This document shows, one piece after another, positions 16,612 to 22,839 of a DNA stretch of 24,752 bases (the first letter of the stretch is position 1; the number at the start of each line of letters is the position of its first letter). Source of the DNA: an uncultured Oxalobacteraceae bacterium (GTDB lineage Bacteria > Pseudomonadota > Gammaproteobacteria > Burkholderiales > Burkholderiaceae); assembly GCA_946480015.1 (NCBI GenBank), contig CAMLIL010000088.1, positions 1 to 24,752 of the forward strand. The letters run 5' to 3'. Below the pieces are notes generated by a model that searched no databases, was not told the origin of the DNA, and was given only the letters and a program-made list of their open reading frames with translations. The position numbers were made by a program, and so were the translations under genes.

Positions 16612-16826
16612 AGGCCCTGATCAAAGCCGGGGCCCTGTGCGCCCTGCTGTCGGGCTGCGCCTTCGGGCCGCCCGTGCAGCCGTGGGAAAAAGGCGTGCTG
16701 GCGCGCCCGGAAATGCGCGCCGACGGCCCCGCGCTGGAGACGCGCTACGACGAGCATATTTATAGCAGCCGCGAAGCCGCCTCCGGTGGCAGCGGCGTCG
16801 GTGGCGGCGGCTGCGGCTGCAACTAA
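16608..16826 (+). CDS. DUF4266 small lipoprotein with a Cys-x-Cys tail
   Basis: 72-residue lipoprotein. Signal peptide with lipobox LSGC, so Cys17 would be lipidated. The mature part begins AFGPPVQPWEKGVLARPEM, the recognisable DUF4266 core (WEKG.LA). It ends in a glycine-rich tail GGGGCGCN with Cys69 and Cys71. Function unknown. Genes of this family commonly precede a DUF3570 gene, as here. The terminal CxC could bind a metal, be oxidised by the neighbouring thioredoxin, or be a modification site (inference). The start overlaps the thioredoxin stop; 15 nt separate it from the DUF3570 gene. Confidence 0.88.
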   Translation: MKALIKAGALCALLSGCAFGPPVQPWEKGVLARPEMRADGPALETRYDEHIYSSREAASGGSGVGGGGCGCN

Positions 16827-16841
16827 CAAGGAATAACGCAG

Positions 16842-17975
16842 ATGAGTAATCAATCCGAACGTTCCATGGCATCGCTCGGCCAGGCCATTCTGGCCGCGGC
16901 CGTGCTTCTGCCGGGGGTGGTGGCGCATGCCGAGAACGCCCCCGAGCGCACCACCCTGGCGGTGCGCTACCTCAATTACGAAGAAAGCCAGCCGGGCCTG
17001 GACCGCATCAAGGTGCACTCGCCTTCGCTGTCGCTGGAAACACCCATCGGCGCGGCCTGGTCGCTGGGCGCATCCCTGACCGCCGATGCGGTGTCCGGCG
17101 CCTCGCCGCGCTATCACACGGCCGTCTCGGGCGCCTCGCGCATGCAGGACGACCGCAGCGCCGGCGACGTGGCGCTGACGCGCTATTTTCCCAACGCCAG
17201 CCTGACCGTGGGCGCGGCCTACTCGACCGAGCACGATTACGTCTCGCGCGCGCTGTCGGTGCTGGGTACGCTCACCAGCGAGGACCACAATACCACCTGG
17301 TCGTTCGGCGTGGGCGGCTCCGACGACGCGATCGATCCGGTCAACTTCATCGTACGCGATGCGGCGCGCCAGAGCATCAACCTGATCGCCGGCGTCACCC
17401 GGGTCCTGAGCCCGAACGATTTGGCCCAGCTCACCATCGGCTACACGCACGGGCACGGCTACTTCAACGATCCGTACAAGACGCTCGATGCGCGGCCGGA
17501 CCAGCGCGACCAGCGCACCGTCATGCTGCGCTGGAACCACCACCACGTGGCCAGCGACGGCACCAGCCGCCTGAGCTACCGCATCTACGACGACAGCTTC
17601 GGCATCCGCGCCCATACCCTGGGCGGCGAGTACGTGCAGCCGTTCGGCCAGGGATGGACGCTGACCCCGTCGCTGCGCCTGTACTCGCAGCGGGCGGCCA
17701 GTTTCTACGTCGATACGCCGGGCGGCGATGGCTTTCCCGCCATCCTGGCCAGCGGCGCGCTGCCCTACGGTTCGGCCGACCAGCGCCTGTCGGCCTTCGG
17801 CGCGGTCACGGTCGGCATCAAGCTGGCACGCCAGCTGGGGCCGGACTGGCTGGCCGACGTCAAGCTGGAAAGCTACCGCCAGCGCTCGGAGTGGCGCGTA
17901 TTCGGCCATGACAGCGAAACCCTGGCGCCGCTGCGCGCCGTCAGCTTGCAGGTCGGCTTAAGCCGCTCGTGGTAA
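16842..17975 (+). CDS. DUF3570 outer-membrane beta-barrel protein
   Basis: Exported protein of 377 residues, probably an outer-membrane barrel. Signal peptide about 1-30 (AILAAAVLLPGVVAHA), then alternating strands starting TTLAVRYLNYEESQPGLDRIKVHSP and ending VSLQVGLSRSW with a C-terminal aromatic residue. A DAVSGAS sequence at 82-88 followed by AVSGAS at 94-99 fits the D-x-x-[ST]-G-A-[ST] pattern of proteins flavinylated by ApbE, which is the next gene. DUF3570 has no established function. An AAGGAA ribosome site precedes the ATG. The stop overlaps the apbE start by one base (TAATG). Confidence 0.88.
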   Translation: MSNQSERSMASLGQAILAAAVLLPGVVAHAENAPERTTLAVRYLNYEESQPGLDRIKVHSPSLSLETPIGAAWSLGASLTADAVSGASPRYHTAVSGASRMQDDRSAGDVALTRYFPNASLTVGAAYSTEHDYVSRALSVLGTLTSEDHNTTWSFGVGGSDDAIDPVNFIVRDAARQSINLIAGVTRVLSPNDLAQLTIGYTHGHGYFNDPYKTLDARPDQRDQRTVMLRWNHHHVASDGTSRLSYRIYDDSFGIRAHTLGGEYVQPFGQGWTLTPSLRLYSQRAASFYVDTPGGDGFPAILASGALPYGSADQRLSAFGAVTVGIKLARQLGPDWLADVKLESYRQRSEWRVFGHDSETLAPLRAVSLQVGLSRSW

Positions 17976-18859
17976 TGCAAACCCGCAGTTTTCCCTTCGA
18001 CGCAATGGGCAGCGAGTGCCTGGTGCACCTGGCCACGGACGGCGATGCCGCGTCCCTGGCCGTGCTGGCCATTGCCGAAGTGCGGCGCATCGAGCACAAG
18101 TATTCGCGCTACCGCGCCGACAGCATCGTCAGCCAGATCAACGCACTGGCCGGCCGCGGCGCCTGCCAGTGCGACGACGAGACCATGGCGCTGCTGGGTT
18201 ATGCCGACGCGCTGTATTACGCCAGCGGCGGCCGCTTCGACATCACCTCCGGTGTGTTGCGGCGGGCCTGGGATTTCCGGCGTGCGCAACTGCCCGCGCC
18301 ACGGGCGATCGACGCGCTGCTGCCGCTGGTGGGCTGGTCCACGGTCGACTGGCGCAGCGGTTCGGTGCGCCTGCCCATGGCCGGGATGGAGCTCGACTTC
18401 GGCGGTTTCGGCAAGGAGTACGCCGCCGACCGCGCCGCCACGATCCTGGCCGCGGCCGGCGTGCGCCACGGTTATGTGAATCTGGGCGGCGACCTGCGCC
18501 TGATCGGCCCGCAGCCGGACGGCACGCCGTGGCACTGCGCGATCCAGCACCCGCGCCAGGCCAAGCAGCTGGCCGCGTCGATCCCGCTGGGCAGCGGCGC
18601 GCTGGCCACCAGCGGCGACTACGAACGCTTCATCGAAGTGGACGGGCAGCGCTATTGCCACATTCTCGATCCGCGCACCGGCATGCCGGTGCGGCACTGG
18701 CAATCGGTCAGCGTGGCCGGCCCGCTGGCCATCGCCGCCGGCAGTTGCGCCACCGTCGCCATGCTGATGCAGGAAGACGCGCTGGAGTTTCTCGACAAGG
18801 GCGGCATGGCTTACCTGGCCATCGACCGCCACGGCCAGAGCTTCCGCAAGGATCTCTGA
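17975..18859 (+). CDS. apbE: FAD:protein FMN transferase (ApbE), without signal peptide
   Basis: Flavin transferase of 294 residues that moves FMN from FAD to a Ser/Thr of a target protein. Typical ApbE blocks are present: RIEHKYSRYRADSIVSQIN (38-56), GGRFDITSG (85-93), DFGGFGKEYAADRA (141-154), GYVNLGGDLR (166-175), ATSGDYERF (211-219) and HILDPRTGMPV (229-239). There is no signal peptide or lipobox, and the protein starts right at the domain, so it is predicted cytoplasmic; many ApbE proteins are exported lipoproteins. The ATG overlaps the DUF3570 stop (TAATG); an upstream GTG at 17969 adds only two residues. No protein with a classical FMN_bind domain is encoded in the window, so the target is probably DUF3570 or outside. 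Confidence 0.93.
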   Translation: MQTRSFPFDAMGSECLVHLATDGDAASLAVLAIAEVRRIEHKYSRYRADSIVSQINALAGRGACQCDDETMALLGYADALYYASGGRFDITSGVLRRAWDFRRAQLPAPRAIDALLPLVGWSTVDWRSGSVRLPMAGMELDFGGFGKEYAADRAATILAAAGVRHGYVNLGGDLRLIGPQPDGTPWHCAIQHPRQAKQLAASIPLGSGALATSGDYERFIEVDGQRYCHILDPRTGMPVRHWQSVSVAGPLAIAAGSCATVAMLMQEDALEFLDKGGMAYLAIDRHGQSFRKDL

Positions 18860-18882
18860 CAACTCATTACAAGGACACTTTC

Positions 18883-20718
18883 ATGACCATTCAACGACTG
18901 CGCACCTGGCTGCTGGCGGCACTCGCCATGCTGGCCCTGCTCCCCGGCCTGTCGCGCGCCGAGGATTTCCTCGAACCCGAACAAGCCTTCCAGCTCAAGG
19001 CCGAACTGGCCGACAAGACGGTACTGCTGCGCTGGACCATCGCGCCGGGCTATCACCTGTACCGCGACCAGCTGCGCTTCACGGCCGATACCGCCAGCGC
19101 GCCATTCAGCGCACCCGTCCTGCCCGACGGCAAACGCAAGTTCGACCCCAACTTTAACAAGGAACTCGAAAGCTACGAGCACACGCTGGTGCTCAAGCTG
19201 CCTTTGCACGACGGCGCGGCGCCGTTCGCGCTGACGGTCGGCTTCCAGGGTTGTGCCGACGCCGGCCTGTGCTACGCGCCGATGCAGCAGACCTTGCGAA
19301 TCGATCCGGCCAAGCCCGGCCTGTTGACCCAGCAGGAAGCCTCTGCGGCGCCTGCGGCAGCGCCTGCGGTAACGCCAGCGGCAACGCCCGCAGCGGCGCC
19401 CGCACCGGCGGTGCAGGACGACAGCTCGCTGGCCCAGCGCACGCTGGAAAGCGGCAGCATCGTCAAGATCGGCGCAGCCTTCCTGGTATTCGGCCTGCTG
19501 CTCTCGTTCACGCCTTGCGTGCTGCCGATGGTGCCCATCCTGTCGTCGATCATCGTCGGCGAAGGCAACGTCACGCGCTCGCGCGGCCTGCTGCTGGCCC
19601 TCGCATACAGCCTGGGCATGGCACTGGTGTACACCTCGCTGGGCGTGGGCGCCGGGCTGGCCGGCGAAGGCCTGGCCGGGGCGCTGCAAAAGCCCTGGGT
19701 GCTGCTGTGCTTCGGCGGCCTGATGGTGGTGCTGGCGCTGTCGATGTTCGACGTCTACCAGCTGCAGCTGCCCAGCGCAATCCAGTCGCGCCTGAGCGCC
19801 AACGGCGCCCAGGGCGGCCGCGCGGCCGGCGTGTTCGTCATGGGCGCCCTGTCGGCGCTGATCGTTGGCCCGTGCGTGGCCGGCCCGCTCGCCGGCGCGC
19901 TGCTGTACATCAGCCAGACCGGCAATGCCGCCACCGGCGGCTGGGCGCTGTTTTCGATGGCGGCCGGGATGAGCGTGCCGCTGCTGCTGACCGGCTTGTC
20001 GGCGGGCAGCCTGCTGCCGCGCGCCGGCGCCTGGATGAACGGCGTCAAGAAGGTGTTCGGCCTGCTGCTGATCGCGGTGGCGGTGTGGATGGTCACGCCG
20101 GTGTTCCCGGTGGCGGTGATGATGGTGCTGTGGGGCAGCCTGGCGATCGCCTGCGCGCTGTTCCTGCATGTGGGCCAGCCGCTGCCGCCGCACAGCGCGC
20201 CGGGCGCCTATGCGCGCAAGGCGCTGGGCGTGGTGATGCTGGTGGGCGGCCTGTTCCAACTGGCCGGTGCCGCCAGCGGCGGCCAGGCCGTCATGCAGCC
20301 GCTGGCGCACCTGCGCACGGCGGTGGGCGCCAGCGCGCTGGCCGCCGCGTCCGAGGGCCCGCGCTTTACCCGCGTGCGCGACGTGGCCGAACTGGAACGC
20401 GCGCTGGCCGAGCCGGGCGCGCCGGCGATGCTGGACTTCTATGCCGACTGGTGCGTGGCCTGCAAGGAGATGGAGCACATGACTTTCAGCGATCCCAAGG
20501 TGGCCGCCACCATGAAGGACATGCGCCTGCTGCAGGTGGATGTGACGGCCAACAGCCCCGAACAACGGGCGCTGCTGAAAAAGTTCAACCTGTTCGGGCC
20601 GCCCGGCATCGTGCTGTTCGGCGCCAGCGGCAAGGAAATTCCCCAGGGACGGGTGATCGGCTTCGTGCCGCCGGAGACTTTCCTTCAGCATCTGGCGCGG
20701 GCGCGCGAAGGCGTCTGA
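18883..20718 (+). CDS. dsbD: Thiol:disulfide interchange protein DsbD
   Basis: Inner-membrane electron carrier of 611 residues that passes reducing power from cytoplasmic thioredoxin to periplasmic thiol proteins. Signal peptide 1-26. The alpha domain (27-145) has the cysteine pair Cys124/Cys130 (FQGCADAGLCYAP). An Ala-Pro linker spans about 152-177. An eight-helix membrane domain has SFTPCVLP (Cys212) and IVGPCVAGP. The C-terminal thioredoxin-like gamma domain has DWCVACKEM (Cys524, Cys527). All six redox cysteines and all three domains are present. AAGGA at 18871-18875 precedes ATG 18883. Last gene of the mrtJ operon, 23 nt after apbE, followed by a strong terminator. In this context it most likely feeds the TlpA-like protein and, through it, cytochrome maturation or the DUF4266 cysteines (inference). 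Confidence 0.95.
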   Translation: MTIQRLRTWLLAALAMLALLPGLSRAEDFLEPEQAFQLKAELADKTVLLRWTIAPGYHLYRDQLRFTADTASAPFSAPVLPDGKRKFDPNFNKELESYEHTLVLKLPLHDGAAPFALTVGFQGCADAGLCYAPMQQTLRIDPAKPGLLTQQEASAAPAAAPAVTPAATPAAAPAPAVQDDSSLAQRTLESGSIVKIGAAFLVFGLLLSFTPCVLPMVPILSSIIVGEGNVTRSRGLLLALAYSLGMALVYTSLGVGAGLAGEGLAGALQKPWVLLCFGGLMVVLALSMFDVYQLQLPSAIQSRLSANGAQGGRAAGVFVMGALSALIVGPCVAGPLAGALLYISQTGNAATGGWALFSMAAGMSVPLLLTGLSAGSLLPRAGAWMNGVKKVFGLLLIAVAVWMVTPVFPVAVMMVLWGSLAIACALFLHVGQPLPPHSAPGAYARKALGVVMLVGGLFQLAGAASGGQAVMQPLAHLRTAVGASALAAASEGPRFTRVRDVAELERALAEPGAPAMLDFYADWCVACKEMEHMTFSDPKVAATMKDMRLLQVDVTANSPEQRALLKKFNLFGPPGIVLFGASGKEIPQGRVIGFVPPETFLQHLARAREGV

Positions 20719-20745
20719 TCAGCAGCAAGACAGTATCTCCACATG

Positions 20746-20782
20746 AAAAAAGCCCGGCAGTTTTCGCTGCCGGGCTTTTTTT
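20746..20782 (+). terminator. Rho-independent terminator of the mrtJ-dsbD operon
   Basis: Nine-base GC-rich stem GCCCGGCAG (20752-20760) pairing with CTGCCGGGC (20767-20775), loop TTTTCG, then seven T. A run of A on the left side makes it symmetrical. It lies 28 nt after the dsbD stop. The stem-loop is nearly the same as that of the terminator at 22789-22823. Confidence 0.93.
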
Positions 20783-20787
20783 CTGCC

Positions 20788-20815
20788 TTGACATGGCGCC
20801 TGTAAACAATATACA
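20788..20815 (+). promoter_or_regulatory. Predicted sigma-70 promoter of the pectinesterase gene
   Basis: Perfect -35 TTGACA (20788-20793), 16-nt spacer, -10 TATACA (20810-20815). It lies just after the dsbD terminator and upstream of a palindromic operator-like region. The predicted start near 20822 gives a leader of about 140 nt before the pectinesterase ATG. Confidence 0.6.
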
Positions 20816-20824
20816 TTCAACATT

Positions 20825-20862
20825 GATTGGTCAGGCCAATTTTCAAGTTGGCCTGATCAATC
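20825..20862 (+). promoter_or_regulatory. Inverted repeat / candidate double operator before the pectinesterase gene
   Basis: A 15-base arm (20825-20839) pairs with 20848-20862 across an 8-base loop, with one G-T wobble. Each arm is itself a partial palindrome: ATTGGTCAGGCCAAT (20826-20840) and TTGGCCTGATCAA (20848-20860). Their centres are 21 bp apart, two helical turns. The sequence resembles TTGGT-N-ACCAA operators of GntR/FadR-type repressors. It sits just downstream of the predicted transcription start, a good repressor position. No T-run follows, so a terminator is unlikely. Confidence 0.55.
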
Positions 20863-20960
20863 CATGCCTCAACTAATGTTGCCTCCGCTTCAAAGCGCTT
20901 CGGATCCCCCTATTAAACGATCGGCCCTGGCGTTGCGCCAGCCCGGCATGAGGAGACACA

Positions 20961-22007
20961 ATGCACCCATCACAAAAGGTATCGCAATTCGCGCTGGCAC
21001 TAAGCCTGCTGCTGTCGGCGTCGGCGGCCCAGGCCATCACCAAGGTTTATGTCGGCGGGACCGGCAGCGGGCATTACGCGACGGTCCAGGCTGCAGTCAA
21101 TGCCCTGCCATCGAACGGCGGCGAAGTCGCCGTCGCCCCGGGCACCTACAAGGAGCAAGTGACGATCACCAAGCCTAACGTGCGGCTGATCGGACAGGGC
21201 AGCAGCGCGAGCGCCACCATCATCACCCAGAATTATTGGGCGCAGAAATCGAACGGCAGCGGCGGCATCGTCGGCAACAAGGGGTCGGCCACGGTGATTG
21301 TCACCGGCGCGGGATTCTTCTCGAACAATATCACCTTGCGTAACACCTACACGCAGGAGGGCAACACCCAGACCCAGGCGCTGGCGCTGTACCTGGCGGC
21401 GGACAGGGCGGTGCTGCGCAACGTTCAACTGATCGGGCGCCAGGATACGCTCTACGCCGGCAGCGTTGGCTGCACCAGCAGCACCTGCGTGCCCGCGCGC
21501 GCGTATTTTTATGGCGTCACGATCGAGGGCAATGTCGACTTCATCTTCGGCGATGGGGCGGCGGTATTCGATAACTGCGTTGCCCGCGTCGTCCCGAACG
21601 GCAGCCTGAGCGGCACCACCGCGGTGATGGCGCAGAACAAGCGTTTTAACAACTACAAGAGCGGTTACGTGTTCTACAACAGCAAGATCATCACCTCGAC
21701 CACGGGCATGAGCAATGTCTACCTTGGCCGGCCATGGGGTGCCCTCGCGACCACAATCTTCATCAACACCAATATGCAGGCGCCTGTCATGGCGGCCGGC
21801 ATGCGTGAATTCAACCCAGGCAGCACCAACAATCTGCCGACCGCCTATTTTGCCGAATACGGTTCGACCGGCCCGGGCGCCGCCGGCTACACCGCCAAGG
21901 CGCGCGAGCCTTACACGGTGTATCTGAGTTCCTCGCAAACCAGCCAGTACCAGCCGAACACTTACCTGGCCGGCTCCGATGGCTGGGTGCCGACCGGCGT
22001 CAAATAA
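20961..22007 (+). CDS. Secreted pectinesterase (carbohydrate esterase family 8)
   Basis: Pectin methylesterase of 348 residues that removes methyl groups from homogalacturonan. Signal peptide 1-25 (ALSLLLSASAAQA). The right-handed beta-helix carries all the family signatures: YATVQAAVNALP near the start, GTYKEQV, Gln139 (QALAL), Gln161-Asp162 in GRQDTLY, Asp193 in NVDFIFGDG, and Arg257 in YLGRPWG. Both catalytic aspartates and the arginine are present. Cys171 and Cys176 form a small loop pair. GAGGAG at 20950-20955 precedes the ATG. It is first in a two-gene unit with a lipase-chaperone-like gene, behind its own promoter and operator candidates. Its presence suggests growth on plant material. 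Confidence 0.95.
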   Translation: MHPSQKVSQFALALSLLLSASAAQAITKVYVGGTGSGHYATVQAAVNALPSNGGEVAVAPGTYKEQVTITKPNVRLIGQGSSASATIITQNYWAQKSNGSGGIVGNKGSATVIVTGAGFFSNNITLRNTYTQEGNTQTQALALYLAADRAVLRNVQLIGRQDTLYAGSVGCTSSTCVPARAYFYGVTIEGNVDFIFGDGAAVFDNCVARVVPNGSLSGTTAVMAQNKRFNNYKSGYVFYNSKIITSTTGMSNVYLGRPWGALATTIFINTNMQAPVMAAGMREFNPGSTNNLPTAYFAEYGSTGPGAAGYTAKAREPYTVYLSSSQTSQYQPNTYLAGSDGWVPTGVK

Positions 22008-22016
22008 GGTCCCGGC

Positions 22017-22781
22017 ATGGGTGCCCAGGGTCGCTACCAACTGCTGGCGCTGGCGCTGGGCGCTCTGGCGCTGGCCAGCCTGGTGCGCGCGCCGGGCGAA
22101 ACCGAGTCAGCCGCCGCGCCGGTCCTGCCGGTGAAGGCAAGCGCCGCTGCGGCCAGTCGCGTGGCGCGCGCCGCGCCCGTGGCGAGCGGCCAGGCAGCGC
22201 TGGTGATCGATCCGGCCCTGCTCGATGTGTTCCACTTCTATCTGCTCGAGCAGGCCGGCCCGGTCCGCGCCGACGCCCTGCGCCAGCACCTGCGGCAAAC
22301 GCTCGCCCCCGGCGCCTACCAGGACGCAGTGGTGCTGGTTGACCGCTACCTGGCCTATATGACGGCGCACGATGCCTTGCTGTCGGCCCATCAGCTCTCG
22401 CCCAACGACATGCGCCGCTTCGCGGTCTGGCTGGAGCAGCGCGACCGCCTGCGTCAGCGCATACTCGGGGCGGCAGTGACGCAGGCCTGGTATCGCCAGG
22501 AAGACGCGCAGCTGCGGCGCATTGTCGATGAAGCGCTGCCGCCGGACGAACTGTTGACCCGGATCGCGCTCGACAAGGCCATGACCAGCTTCGCCGGCCT
22601 CGCCCGCGACGCTCCGGCGTGGCGACTCCGTTTCGACCGCTACCTGGAGGCGAAAGGCCGCATCCTGCACGATCCCGGCCTCGACGAGTCGGAGCGAAGC
22701 ATTCAGGTACGTGAACTGCTGTTGCGCGCCTTTCCGTCGGAAGCCGAAAGGTTCCGGGCGCGCTCGCTCGAGACCGACTAG
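22017..22781 (+). CDS. Lipase secretion chaperone (LifO/LipB)-like protein
   Basis: 254-residue protein: N-terminal membrane helix (about 8-23), Ala/Pro-rich linker (24-60), then an all-alpha domain. The motif at 69-80 (LDVFHFYLLEQAG) corresponds to the RxxFDYxLSxxGE signature of steric lipase chaperones. RQRILGAAVTQAWYRQED and the end WRLRFDRYLEAKGRILHDP through FPSEAERFRARSLE match the family's later helices. The signature Asp-Tyr is replaced by His-Phe-Tyr, and the protein is on the short side (family about 280-350). Such chaperones fold a secreted lipase, normally encoded immediately upstream, but here the upstream gene is a pectinesterase, 9 nt away, and no lipase gene is in the window. 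An AAGG ribosome site, seven bases before the ATG, overlaps the pectinesterase stop. Confidence 0.75.
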   Translation: MGAQGRYQLLALALGALALASLVRAPGETESAAAPVLPVKASAAAASRVARAAPVASGQAALVIDPALLDVFHFYLLEQAGPVRADALRQHLRQTLAPGAYQDAVVLVDRYLAYMTAHDALLSAHQLSPNDMRRFAVWLEQRDRLRQRILGAAVTQAWYRQEDAQLRRIVDEALPPDELLTRIALDKAMTSFAGLARDAPAWRLRFDRYLEAKGRILHDPGLDESERSIQVRELLLRAFPSEAERFRARSLETD

Positions 22782-22788
22782 CAGGCGT

Positions 22789-22823
22789 AAAAAAACCCGG
22801 CAGTTTGCGCTGCCGGGTCTTTT
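22789..22823. terminator. Bidirectional Rho-independent terminator between the lipase-chaperone-like gene and ppiD
   Basis: Stem ACCCGGCAG (22795-22803) with CTGCCGGGT (22810-22818), loop TTTGCG, T-rich on the right (CTTTTA) and A-rich on the left, so it can end transcription from both convergent genes. The core is almost identical to the terminator after dsbD. Confidence 0.9.
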
Positions 22824-22839
22824 ATCGTCTGCCGCAAGC

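Noticed and set aside
18016..18882. Open frame making DsbD about 290 residues longer at the N-terminus
   Set aside because: The extra part is an off-frame reading of apbE; DsbD has a normal signal peptide and ribosome site at 18883.
19338..19415. GCx-rich repetitive stretch in dsbD as a tandem repeat or phase-variable tract
   Set aside because: It encodes the flexible Ala-Pro linker between the alpha and membrane domains, and its units are not exact repeats.
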